Source: Candidatus Izemoplasma sp. (lineage in GTDB: Bacteria > Bacillota_I > Bacilli_A > Izemoplasmatales > Izemoplasmataceae). Taken from it: a stretch of DNA of 21,494 nucleotides. The notes below the pieces were generated by a model. That model saw only the letters and a list, made by a program, of their open reading frames with translations. It was not told the origin of the DNA and did no database searches. The stretch spans positions 1-21,494 of the forward strand of contig SLFZ01000032.1 in the NCBI GenBank assembly GCA_007123975.1. The letters are read 5' to 3'. Below, one piece after another: positions 13,396 to 21,494 of this stretch. The number at the start of each line of letters is the position of its first letter. Position 1 is the stretch's first letter. The translations under genes and the position numbers were made by a program.

Positions 13396-14001
13396 CTATG
13401 TTTTTGATAGAATCACCAGGAGCACGCCTTCGTCAAAACGCACCTCACCGGCTCCGGCATTAGACACACACAAGGGGTCATCCACAGTCAAATCGTACCC
13501 CTCAAGTTCATATCGAAAATCCTTTAAATGAAGGTTTTTTACATCTTCCATCGCAAAGAATGACACAACCGAGTATCCCTCACCAAGGTGATAGGTTCCT
13601 GGCGCTAAAGCAAACGCACACGATGATTCGGTCACAAACGTCACAGGCCCTTGTTTTAGCAAGGCTAAGTTCGCAACCGTGTGATCTAGCCGCCCACCGA
13701 GGCCGCCATAAAATACAATTTCATCTGGATCATGCTTTAGCGCTTCCTTTAAAGCCAATGCGCTATCGGTTTCGTCTTTCGCTTCTGGAAACCGCTCCAC
13801 CCGCTTGGCGTGGTCGGTGATTTTTTGTGTTTCCTTTTCGCTCACAGAATCAAAATCACCAAGCGCTATATCCAGTGCAAGCCCATAATCGATGGCCGCC
13901 AGTGCCCCACCCTCGACGCCGATGAGCACCTCATCATTGTCTGGACTGTATAGCTTTGACACGTCGTACGTGGCCGGGTCGACAAAGACCTTGACAATCA
14001 T
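13396..14001 (-). CDS. thiN: Thiamine pyrophosphokinase
   Basis: A 201-residue enzyme transferring diphosphate from ATP to thiamine, producing the cofactor of transketolase and pyruvate dehydrogenase. Characteristic motifs are GDFDSV (48-53), KDETDSALAL (75-84) and GGLGGRLDHT (99-108), with a C-terminal beta-rich thiamine-binding part (from about 130). Its ATG overlaps the rpe stop (ATGA, 4 bases), indicating translational coupling. The order rsgA-rpe-thiN is the conserved Bacilli arrangement. No thiamine synthesis genes are seen, so salvage of thiamine is likely. Confidence 0.95.
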   Translation of the reverse strand: MIVKVFVDPATYDVSKLYSPDNDEVLIGVEGGALAAIDYGLALDIALGDFDSVSEKETQKITDHAKRVERFPEAKDETDSALALKEALKHDPDEIVFYGGLGGRLDHTVANLALLKQGPVTFVTESSCAFALAPGTYHLGEGYSVVSFFAMEDVKNLHLKDFRYELEGYDLTVDDPLCVSNAGAGEVRFDEGVLLVILSKT

Positions 14002-14633
14002 CGTCTCAACGTCCGCATCTGCGCTTCACGGTCTTTCGCCTTAAAAATATAGCTTCCAGCGACTAAGACATCGGCGCCTGCCTCAAGGCATTGTTTGCCT
14101 GTTTTTTCGTTGATTCCTCCGTCAACAACAATAGCGTAACGGAATCCTTCGCGATCCCGTATCGCTTTAAGACGCTCTATTTTCTCCAGGCTGTCGGGCA
14201 TAAACGCTTGACCACCAAATCCCGGCTCTACGCTCATCACCAGCACCACATCAAGCGTCGGCAGATACGCTTCAATGGCTTCAACACCAGTACGGGGCTT
14301 TATCGAGATACCCGCTTTCACGCCAGCATCATGAAGCCGTTCGATGAGCGCTTTCGGGTTCTCCACCGTTTCGATGTGAAACGTGATGTGATCGCTTCCG
14401 GCGTCGATAAAATCATCGAGATACCGCTCAGGATTTTCAATCATCAGATGGGTATCGAATGTTTGTTTCGTGTGCGGTCGTAGCGCTTTAATAACAGGCG
14501 CTCCAAAGGAGAGATTCGGAACAAAATGGCCATCCATGACGTCAATGTGTAACCATTCGGCCGATGACACGGTGGCGACGTCGTCTTTTAAGCAGCTGAA
14601 GTCAGCGGATAGAATAGACGGTGCGATTTTCAT
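13998..14633 (-). CDS. rpe: Ribulose-phosphate 3-epimerase
   Basis: A 211-residue TIM-barrel enzyme interconverting ribulose 5-phosphate and xylulose 5-phosphate. The metal ligands H29, D31, H62 and D171 are in place, with D31 and D171 the expected acid-base pair. Blocks IAPSILSADF, HIDVMDGHFVPN, VMSVEPGFGGQ and VVDGGIN are diagnostic. The start lies one base after the rsgA stop, with AAGGG just upstream, and its end overlaps thiN. Length is normal. Confidence 0.97.
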   Translation of the reverse strand: MKIAPSILSADFSCLKDDVATVSSAEWLHIDVMDGHFVPNLSFGAPVIKALRPHTKQTFDTHLMIENPERYLDDFIDAGSDHITFHIETVENPKALIERLHDAGVKAGISIKPRTGVEAIEAYLPTLDVVLVMSVEPGFGGQAFMPDSLEKIERLKAIRDREGFRYAIVVDGGINEKTGKQCLEAGADVLVAGSYIFKAKDREAQMRTLRR

Positions 14634-14634
14634 G

Positions 14635-15513
14635 TTAGCCCTTCTTTCGGTAGGTTTTTTCGGTTGTGTTCACTTCTTCGTAAATGAAACGATAACGCGC
14701 ATAACGCTGGGTTGGAATACGGCCGTTATCGACCGCCTCTTTCACAGCACAACCCGGTTCATTGATGTGCCGACACCCGCGAAATTTACAGTTGTCCGCA
14801 ACCGCAAGAAAATCTGGATAATACTGAGGAAGGTCCGCCTCGTCGAGGTCGAAGAATGCCAACTTCGAAAACCCCGGCGTGTCCGCAACCAAACCGCCAT
14901 GCACCTCGAGCAACTCCGTATGCCTGGTCGTATGTTTTCCGCGCCCTAGCGCCTTTGAGATGGCATCGGTTTGTAATTTTAGCTGAATGTCAAGGGCGTT
15001 TAAAAGGCTGCTTTTTCCGCTTCCGGTTTGCCCCGCAAAGACACTGACACAATCTTTGATGGTTGGTTTTAATACCTCGAGCGTTGCGTTGTCGTGCACG
15101 GTGGTGTAATAGACGGTGTAGTGTTTTTCATAGTGTGCGAGATCGGCCCTCAGCTGGTCCATTTCTTCGGTGTCCAACAAGTCGGTTTTCGTCACCACGA
15201 TAAGTGGGTCAATGCCGCTGTGTTCAACCATCACCAAAAACCGATCAAGCAAGGTAAAACTGAAGTCCGGCTCCTTCGCCGAATGGATTAAAATCGCTTG
15301 ATCGACGTTGGCGATGGGTGGCCTTAACAACTCATTCTTTCGAGGTTCCATCGACACGATGCGTTCCGCATCAAACGTGACGATGTCTCCCACTTTCGGC
15401 GAAAGGTCAAGGTGACGAAACTTTCCAAGCGGTTTTAACACCACCGCTTTTCCTCGTTCGTCCTTAACCGTGTATTGACCGCCGATTAACTTGGTTATGC
15501 GTCCCCGTGTCAT
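14635..15513 (-). CDS. rsgA: Ribosome small-subunit-dependent GTPase RsgA
   Basis: A 292-residue circularly permuted GTPase that checks late 30S subunit maturation. An N-terminal OB fold (about 1-65) is followed by the permuted motifs in order G4 TKTD (108-111), G1 GQTGSGKSS (161-169) and G3 DTPG (211-214). A zinc knuckle C242-x4-C247-x-H249-x5-C255 closes the protein. AAGGAG at 15522-15527, eight bases upstream, overlaps the permease stop codon, so rsgA is probably co-translated with the ABC genes before it. In Bacilli the gene before rsgA is normally the PASTA kinase prkC; here it is an ABC permease. Confidence 0.97.
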   Translation of the reverse strand: MTRGRITKLIGGQYTVKDERGKAVVLKPLGKFRHLDLSPKVGDIVTFDAERIVSMEPRKNELLRPPIANVDQAILIHSAKEPDFSFTLLDRFLVMVEHSGIDPLIVVTKTDLLDTEEMDQLRADLAHYEKHYTVYYTTVHDNATLEVLKPTIKDCVSVFAGQTGSGKSSLLNALDIQLKLQTDAISKALGRGKHTTRHTELLEVHGGLVADTPGFSKLAFFDLDEADLPQYYPDFLAVADNCKFRGCRHINEPGCAVKEAVDNGRIPTQRYARYRFIYEEVNTTEKTYRKKG

Positions 15514-15525
15514 GGCATCGACTCC

Positions 15526-17847
15526 TTATACCTGATAGCGCTTCATCGCCTCTTGGAGACTGTATCTGGCGATCTTTTTCTTTGCGTGGAACTGACCAAA
15601 CAAACTCATAAGAGCAAACAACACCGCCGCAACGATCACATCAACAACGACGACATACAGCGGGAAATACATGCCGAACCACTCGAGGAAATACCGACGT
15701 AACCACATAAACGAGAACACGACCATCGGCACCATCACGACAAACAGAATAAGGTTCACCTTGGTGTACCCACCTAAGATCACCCGCGATATCTCACGAG
15801 GTTCATACCCGAGCACCTTGAAAAGCGACATCTCATAGGACCGTCCCTCGACGGTGAGCACGCTTAAGAGATAGACCACAATCACCGCAATCGACAACGA
15901 CGCTCCCACCATCAACATAATCATCACACGGTATCCCGTGTTTAGTTCCTCAAGCTGACTCATCATCGCGCGTCGATGCCAAACAAAGTCACCGGCATCG
16001 TCCGAAGCGGTTTCTTCTGTGTATAGGCGGTTAAACACGTCGTCACGGCCAAAGGCTTGTTCACTCAACCAAACTCGGTTGACATACACATGCGCACCCG
16101 GATAGCCGTCGGTGATCGCAATCACATCAACGTCAACCTCTCCACCAAACCACGAGATGGTGACCGTGTCACCGACACGCAGACGGCTTAAGTCCTGAAA
16201 ACTCCGGCTAATGATTAGGCCATCCTCAAGCGAATCGAGAAGGTTGTTTCCACGACGGTCTACCAACGGATACAGCGTTGAGGTTGGCTCCAGCCCAATG
16301 ATGGTTGCCTGTTCACCGGCGACATGCGCCTCAAGCGTCAACCCACGTTCGTGCCCGTTCGCATCGCACGAGGCAGGAATGTCGCATTGCACGACGCTTT
16401 CGTAGCGATGGTTGCCATAATAATCGTGCATGGTGCGGTCAAACACCCCGCGCATGCTTAGGCTAATAAACACGAGATAAAGCGCCATTGATACGCCAAA
16501 CACGTAAACCGCCACCTTCATCCATTGTCGCATCAAAAGCGCAACTTGAAGGCGAGTCAGCACATGAAAGCGGTTGATAATCCGTCGCATCCATGCCCGT
16601 TTCACCGGACGCGGTTTCGCGACCACCGGCGCCACCATCGCCACCGGTCTATCGCCGATGGTCACTTCAAGACGCCATATGGAAAGCCCTAAGACGACCA
16701 ACGTCGGTAGCGCGATGCCAAGCATCGCGTCGCTCACGCGATAGACAATATCGCCTTCTGGCAAAAGATAAAATCGTAGGTAAAGTCCACGCATCCACGG
16801 GGCCACCCAGGCACCAAGTAGGGCACCGAGTGTGAGCGTAAGCACGGCAAACACACCGATGGCGACGACGTAAGGCGTGATGATTTCGCGTGTCGTTGTG
16901 CCCATTGATTTAAACACCCCGAGCGCGCGTCGATCGTCCGATATGGTTTTCGCCACCATGATGCCGACAATAATCATCCCGATTGACGCGATGGCGATGC
17001 TTAAGAATAGCCCCATCGCTTGCGATCCGTCAAGTTCGGCGTAAATCGCGCCGCTGCGTGGGTTGTTTTCAGTCATAATCACCATGGTCACAAACGTGGT
17101 GTCTTGTAATGCATGTTCGAGGGCGTCATGCGTCTTCTCACCGACACCGCTTAACACAACCCCAATCGACGAAGGAAACGCATGAAAATCGTCTTCATGC
17201 ATCGCCATTGGTGTGGTCACGGCGCTGTCAAACGCAAACAGGTGTTCAAAGATTGGCAAATTATAGTCTGGAAACAGCACAAATCCGCTGATGGTATACG
17301 TTGCATCGCCGACGCGAACGGAATCGCCGATGTCGATATCGTTTAACCTGGCGTAGGTTCTCGACACCGCAACCTCGCCCATATCGGGAAATGTCCCCGA
17401 TTCGATTAGGGCCACATTAATGGTGTTATTGTCCAGTAAAATTCGCGCCCGGTGACGCTTGCCCTCAGGATCGATAAACCCATCCTTATGAAAACGCCAT
17501 TCCCAGTCCATGCCTTCGGTCGCGTCGGCAACCACATCAAGGCGCACCGCAAGCAACGCCTCAAAACAGGCTTGGTCAGCTGCGTAGAGCGCGGACAACG
17601 CGGTCATCGGTGCGACATCACACGGGGCATTCGCGGCTTCGTCAAATCCTACAAACGGCGACACTTGTACAACGACGTCTTCTTGATTTGATGTGTCGAA
17701 AAACGCTTCCGAAGCGTTTTGCACGGAAGCCACCGACAACGACATCACGGTGTAAATAAACCCGCTGACGACCAACAACACACCAAGCAATCCCACGCTT
17801 AGTTTTTGTCGACCAAAGGTTCTTAAGACGTGTTTAAAAAACATCAT
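15526..17847 (-). CDS. ABC transporter permease with two FtsX/MacB-type domains
   Basis: A 773-residue membrane protein. One TM segment near 15-40, a large extracellular region, then three TM segments (about 283-307, 325-355, 375-400) make the first half; the pattern repeats with TM near 453-475, an extracellular region, and three TM near 645-670, 700-725 and 735-765. This eight-TM, two-loop layout is that of FtsX/MacB-type permeases that act as mechanotransmitters or exporters rather than importers. Cys76/Cys94 in the first loop and about 487/493 in the second could form disulfides. The start overlaps the ATPase stop (ATGA). The substrate cannot be inferred; lipoprotein release, peptide efflux or envelope signalling are all possible. 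Confidence 0.9.
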   Translation of the reverse strand: MMFFKHVLRTFGRQKLSVGLLGVLLVVSGFIYTVMSLSVASVQNASEAFFDTSNQEDVVVQVSPFVGFDEAANAPCDVAPMTALSALYAADQACFEALLAVRLDVVADATEGMDWEWRFHKDGFIDPEGKRHRARILLDNNTINVALIESGTFPDMGEVAVSRTYARLNDIDIGDSVRVGDATYTISGFVLFPDYNLPIFEHLFAFDSAVTTPMAMHEDDFHAFPSSIGVVLSGVGEKTHDALEHALQDTTFVTMVIMTENNPRSGAIYAELDGSQAMGLFLSIAIASIGMIIVGIMVAKTISDDRRALGVFKSMGTTTREIITPYVVAIGVFAVLTLTLGALLGAWVAPWMRGLYLRFYLLPEGDIVYRVSDAMLGIALPTLVVLGLSIWRLEVTIGDRPVAMVAPVVAKPRPVKRAWMRRIINRFHVLTRLQVALLMRQWMKVAVYVFGVSMALYLVFISLSMRGVFDRTMHDYYGNHRYESVVQCDIPASCDANGHERGLTLEAHVAGEQATIIGLEPTSTLYPLVDRRGNNLLDSLEDGLIISRSFQDLSRLRVGDTVTISWFGGEVDVDVIAITDGYPGAHVYVNRVWLSEQAFGRDDVFNRLYTEETASDDAGDFVWHRRAMMSQLEELNTGYRVMIMLMVGASLSIAVIVVYLLSVLTVEGRSYEMSLFKVLGYEPREISRVILGGYTKVNLILFVVMVPMVVFSFMWLRRYFLEWFGMYFPLYVVVVDVIVAAVLFALMSLFGQFHAKKKIARYSLQEAMKRYQV

Positions 17848-18545
17848 TCACCCCAGGAAATTTCCTCGGCCGCGACCGGTTTGTTGTCGTGGACAGACAC
17901 GACTTTGCCGGAGTTCAGTCGAACCACTTGAGTCGCCAACCGAGCGATGCCCGCGTTATGGGTAATGAGCACCACCGTGGTGTTGTGTTTCTTGTTCAAG
18001 CGCTGCAATATTCCAAGAACCACTTTCCCCATTTTTTCATCGAGTGCTCCCGTGGGTTCGTCGCAAAAGAGCACTTTGGGTTTCTTCGCCAACGCCCTCG
18101 CAATTGACACGCGTTGTTGTTCGCCACCCGACAGTTGAAACGGGTACTTGGTCACGTGGTTTTTAAGCCCAACATCCTCAAGCAACCGCATCGGATCATG
18201 CGGTTCATCAACCAGCCTCGCGCCAATCTCCACGTTTTCTTTTACCGTCAACGTGTGCAACAAGTTATACTGCTGGAACACAAACCCGACGTGTTTCCGG
18301 CGAAAGGCGGTCAGTTCTTTGTCTTTCATCTGGTCGATTCGAGCGCCACCGATGGTGATTTCACCCTGATCGAGGCTGTCGAGCCCGCTCATTACGTTAA
18401 GCAACGTGCTCTTTCCAGATCCCGACGGTCCAAGCACCACCACAAAGGCGCCGTCTTTGATGTCCATTGAAACATCGTCAAGCGCTTTCGTCTTGACATC
18501 GCCCTCACCGTAACTCTTGGTGACACTCTTTAGTTGTATGCCCAT
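17844..18545 (-). CDS. ABC transporter ATP-binding protein, MacB/LolD type
   Basis: A 233-residue nucleotide-binding subunit partnering the permease that follows with a 4-base overlap. Walker A GPSGSGKST (39-47), Q-loop FVFQQYNLL (88-96), signature LSGGEQQR (138-145), Walker B ending in D162-E163 with the MacB-type EPTGALDE stretch, and H-loop H196 are intact, so it should hydrolyse ATP. GAGGTGA lies close to the ATG. It starts 18 bases after the addA stop with an extended -10 promoter overlapping that stop. Three housekeeping genes follow in the same direction. Confidence 0.95.
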   Translation of the reverse strand: MGIQLKSVTKSYGEGDVKTKALDDVSMDIKDGAFVVVLGPSGSGKSTLLNVMSGLDSLDQGEITIGGARIDQMKDKELTAFRRKHVGFVFQQYNLLHTLTVKENVEIGARLVDEPHDPMRLLEDVGLKNHVTKYPFQLSGGEQQRVSIARALAKKPKVLFCDEPTGALDEKMGKVVLGILQRLNKKHNTTVVLITHNAGIARLATQVVRLNSGKVVSVHDNKPVAAEEISWGE

Positions 18546-18562
18546 GGCTTCACCTCATGTTT

Positions 18563-18571
18563 ATTATAACA
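18563..18571 (-). promoter_or_regulatory. Extended -10 promoter of the ABC-rsgA-rpe-thiN unit
   Basis: TGTTATAAT on the minus strand; its first bases overlap the addA stop codon (18564-18566). No good -35 is found at 17 bases. Initiation near 18556 would give a leader of about ten bases. Confidence 0.45.
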
Positions 18572-21494
18572 CTTTCAAGAAGCGTCGTTCCTTAATCGAA
18601 TAGAGGTATCCTTGTATCGGTTTATTGGTCATTTTCTCAAGCGTGCTGGCGTAGCCTTCAATCTGGCTGCGATACACATCCTTATCAATGGTCGACAACT
18701 TATAATCGACAATGATAAACGCTTTCTCGGTTTCCAACAACAGGTCGATAAATCCGCTTCGCTCACCTTGGTCGTCCACATCGAAAATAGGAAACTCCTT
18801 ATAGACGTTTTGAATGGTGAGGGTTTTCACCCAGTCGCTTTCGAAAAACGCCATCACCATGTCGCGTTCTAGGGTGTTTTCGGTCAGCGCATGCACTTGT
18901 GGTTTTATCGGTCTATTGAAATCGATGAGTTCAAACAACTCGTGCATGCGTTCGCCCTTCGCCATCACCTCGCGTGTGTGCGCCTCGGGTAGGCCGCTCT
19001 CCTCGGCGCTGTATCGCAACCGCGGCATCGGTTCAGCTTCAAGCGGCTTCGCGTAGCGCTTCACCATCGCACGCTCGGTATCGACCACACGCGTGGTGGC
19101 CATGCGGCGCCGATAATCGACATCGACGCTGCCCTCAACGTTCCACGTTGTCAAGCGACCTTCGAGCGCCGGAAGGGCGCTTGAGATGACATCATGGTAG
19201 GACGTGTAGTCCCGTCTTTCAAACGCTTTGACGACACCGCGCTCATCGGTATGCCACGGTTTCACATCAACCGGCGTCAAGTAGGGAATCACGCAGAGAT
19301 TCTTCGCTCTCGTCAAGGCCACATAAAGCACGCGAAGCCGTTCGCTGACGTCATCGGCCTTCATCTCTGCTTTGTGCACATCAAACAAAAACGATTCACG
19401 CAAGCCATCATCTTCATGCGGCATCACCGCACCAAAGCGCTGGTTGTAGGCGTAGTTTTTCATCGTTGACCGTGCGAAGCCCCTTGACAGAGACGGAACA
19501 TAGACCACTGGAAACTCAAGCCCTTTGGATTTATGAATGGTCATCAGACGTACGCCGCCATCGTCCGACGGGTCGGCGGAGTCAAACTCTAAATCGTCAC
19601 CCGTTTCAGCGAGCGCATCAAAATGCTCAACCAACGCCCCAAGGTCAAAACCCTCATCTGAAAATGTCTCAATCATGTTTTCCAGCTGCGCCAAACGCAC
19701 GCGCGCAGCCTCGGTCCCGGGTATTCTCACCAACGCCGCTTCCATCTCAAAGCGCTCGACCATGGTCGAAAACACATCGATTAAGGATGCGGTGCGCGCA
19801 ACCTGAGACACCTCAAAGATGCGATTAAACAGGTCTTTAAACGCATCCCTCGCAAACGACGCAGCGCGCGGCCTTTGATCAGGCCACTCGGCCAACTGCC
19901 GTGCCGCTTCATCGTCGCTTTCGTCGACCACAAAACTCCGCGCCACTCCCAGGAACGCATGCTTTCCAAACGCACGATAGTATGCATCGTCTTGCATCGC
20001 ATAGACCAAGCGAAGAAACTGCCGGTATACATCGATGTCAACACAGTCGTTAAAGGTGACGTTTTTCCAAACCGAAAGCGGAACCCCTTTCGATTCAAAG
20101 GCCTTGCGATACACGTCAAACGGCGACGACACGTTGATTAACACAGCCACATCTTCATGTCGCAGCGGTCGCATCGTGTCGCCATCGACAATTGACATCG
20201 TACCGACACGCTCGGCAATGTCTTCGGCGACCAACTGCGCTTCAATCTCATCGTCACGAAGGCCTTTCTTTCGGTATGGCAAGAGCGCCTTCTCACCGTA
20301 AGAAGCAACCCACAATCCTGTGTTTTCACCATCTTTAGCCGACTGTTCAAACGCTCTGTTTCCGGCGACGAGCCGTTGGTCGCCGACGTAATCAACGCCA
20401 CCGATGGCGTTGTCCATCGTCCGTGAGAAGAGCGCATTGACGCCCGCAAGCACGTCAGGGTGCGAACGGAAATTCAACGCGAAATCAATGACCTCGCCAG
20501 ACCCGTGACGATAGCGCATCTGCTTATCGGTAAACAGCGTGGGTTCGGCATGGCGGAAACGGTAGATTGATTGCTTAATATCGCCAACTTGATAGACGTT
20601 GTCTTTTGTGATCAAAGCGACGAACTCCTCTTGAAGACGATTGGTGTCTTGGTACTCGTCAATCATCACTTCGGATGTCGCTTCGGTCATTTCAGCACGG
20701 ATGTCTTCGTGGTTGCGAATCAAGTGAATTGCCAGGCGAGCAACCGTCGAAAAGCGCATCCGTCCGGTGCGCATCTGATCGTCGATGCATGCTTCATCGT
20801 ACGCGCGCACCAACGATTGAATCACAGGAAAATGCGCATGCGCTTTTTCAAACGCTTCGCGGTGTGCCTCTCGTGACATGCGCGTTAATGTGGCTAAGGC
20901 ATCAAGGGTTTTCTTTAGTCGTTTTTGCATTGCCTCAAGCTTAGGGATTTCACCGTCAAGTCCGGCCTCACGTAACGCGTTGTTCGGGGCCCTTAGCGTC
21001 GGCAACCCAGTCGAAGAGACGGCGCGTCGTAACGCGTCATAATCCGTCGCTTTTTCAAGCGGTTTTAACGACGTAAAGATCATCTCAGCATGTTGTTCGT
21101 TCGCCTCATGCGGCGCGGATTTTTGCATGTCAGAAGCGATGTCGAACGCCCGCTCGACCGTTTCCTTGACCAGCGTTAAAAACACCGAAAACGCCGCATC
21201 AAAACGCGCCGATGAATAGGGCGGAAACGCATCTTCAAGCGCCGCGTCAAAATCAGAATGCAAACTTATCTGTTCGTGAAAATAGCGAATCTGTGCCCGC
21301 AAGGTGGCATCGTCTTTATGCTCAAAGGCGGTGACGTAGCGCATAAAGTTGCCGTCTTTTTCTTGGTAGCGGGCTTCAAACAGCGCCTCCAAAATGCCCT
21401 CTTCGCGCCTCGACATGGACGTTGCCTCACCAATGGTCACGTTGGCTGCCAAGCCGATACGGTGGCCGTAGCGTTTGAGCACCGCGAGGGCGTA
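18564..21494 (-). CDS. addA: ATP-dependent helicase/nuclease subunit AddA (5' end outside window)
   Basis: The frame is open to the right edge, giving 976 residues; roughly 115-120 residues, including Walker A, lie outside, judging from the match of VLKRYGHRIG to the region after the first helicase motifs. AddA with AddB processes double-strand breaks for recombination. Visible are Walker B IDEYQDTN, GDIKQSIYRFR, NFRSHPDVL, RLMTIHKSKGLEFPVVY and RVLYVALTRAKN of the UvrD-type helicase. A C-terminal RecB-family nuclease has GFIDLLLE and DYKLS, then QIEGY. DYKL replaces the usual DYKT, but the catalytic Asp and Lys remain. AddB, normally just upstream, would be beyond the window. Confidence 0.95.
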   Translation of the reverse strand, partial: YALAVLKRYGHRIGLAANVTIGEATSMSRREEGILEALFEARYQEKDGNFMRYVTAFEHKDDATLRAQIRYFHEQISLHSDFDAALEDAFPPYSSARFDAAFSVFLTLVKETVERAFDIASDMQKSAPHEANEQHAEMIFTSLKPLEKATDYDALRRAVSSTGLPTLRAPNNALREAGLDGEIPKLEAMQKRLKKTLDALATLTRMSREAHREAFEKAHAHFPVIQSLVRAYDEACIDDQMRTGRMRFSTVARLAIHLIRNHEDIRAEMTEATSEVMIDEYQDTNRLQEEFVALITKDNVYQVGDIKQSIYRFRHAEPTLFTDKQMRYRHGSGEVIDFALNFRSHPDVLAGVNALFSRTMDNAIGGVDYVGDQRLVAGNRAFEQSAKDGENTGLWVASYGEKALLPYRKKGLRDDEIEAQLVAEDIAERVGTMSIVDGDTMRPLRHEDVAVLINVSSPFDVYRKAFESKGVPLSVWKNVTFNDCVDIDVYRQFLRLVYAMQDDAYYRAFGKHAFLGVARSFVVDESDDEAARQLAEWPDQRPRAASFARDAFKDLFNRIFEVSQVARTASLIDVFSTMVERFEMEAALVRIPGTEAARVRLAQLENMIETFSDEGFDLGALVEHFDALAETGDDLEFDSADPSDDGGVRLMTIHKSKGLEFPVVYVPSLSRGFARSTMKNYAYNQRFGAVMPHEDDGLRESFLFDVHKAEMKADDVSERLRVLYVALTRAKNLCVIPYLTPVDVKPWHTDERGVVKAFERRDYTSYHDVISSALPALEGRLTTWNVEGSVDVDYRRRMATTRVVDTERAMVKRYAKPLEAEPMPRLRYSAEESGLPEAHTREVMAKGERMHELFELIDFNRPIKPQVHALTENTLERDMVMAFFESDWVKTLTIQNVYKEFPIFDVDDQGERSGFIDLLLETEKAFIIVDYKLSTIDKDVYRSQIEGYASTLEKMTNKPIQGYLYSIKERRFLKVL

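Noticed and set aside
18564..21482. Treating the GTG at 21482 as the real start of addA
   Set aside because: The frame stays open to the window edge, and the nucleotide-binding N-terminus of AddA is missing, so the gene continues outside.

Overview
The window looks like chromosomal housekeeping DNA from a low-genome-size relative of the Bacilli, probably a Mollicutes-like or Erysipelotrichia-like lineage. The gene pairings rsgA-rpe-thiN, rpmB/fakA, recG-plsX and plsX-rnc, together with DnaD, TmcAL, AddA and FakA, are typical of Firmicutes. TGA is used as a stop (plsX and the ABC ATPase both end in TGA), so code 11 fits and the Mycoplasma code 4 does not. Base composition looks close to half G+C by eye. 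I cannot name the genus from sequence alone. Intergenic space is scarce; no stretch above 300 bases lacks a gene.

Layout, left to right. (1) 1-203: two tRNA-Gly genes on the minus strand with their own promoter. (2) 203-1847: minus-strand unit yceD(DUF177)-rpmF-rsmH, with a probable attenuating terminator between rpmF and rsmH. (3) 1941-4145: plus-strand tmcAL and a Mrp/ApbC P-loop ATPase, divergent from yceD and closed by a strong bidirectional terminator. (4) 4187-5464: a 425-residue XRE-type regulator with a long helical C-terminal part, the most accessory-looking gene. (5) 5637-8574: minus-strand operon plsX-rnc-dnaD-nth with overlapping or nearly touching genes. (6) 8648-10633: recG, and divergent mgsA (10760-11128). 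(7) 11171-13281: fakA and rpmB, divergent. (8) 13396-18545: minus-strand unit of ABC ATPase, FtsX-type permease, rsgA, rpe and thiN. (9) 18564 to the right edge: addA, whose first hundred or so codons lie outside the window.

How the genes work together. Translation and ribosome maturation dominate: L32, L28, RsmH, YceD, RsgA, TmcAL, RNase III and tRNA-Gly. DNA repair and replication restart follow (RecG, AddA, Nth, DnaD). PlsX and FakA both make acyl-phosphate, from acyl-ACP and from free fatty acid respectively, feeding phospholipid synthesis. MgsA and Rpe handle triose and pentose phosphates, and ThiN makes thiamine diphosphate.

I found no mobile element, CRISPR array, prophage or clearly novel multi-gene system. 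The best leads are: what is missing beside conserved genes (no fab genes between plsX and rnc, no ftsL/pbpB after rsmH, no prkC/stp before rsgA); a His/Asp/Glu-rich linker in FakA; loss of signature residues in DnaD and Mrp; the large XRE regulator with a candidate operator over its promoter; and two RNA-structure candidates (rpmF-rsmH attenuator, competing hairpins after rpmB).
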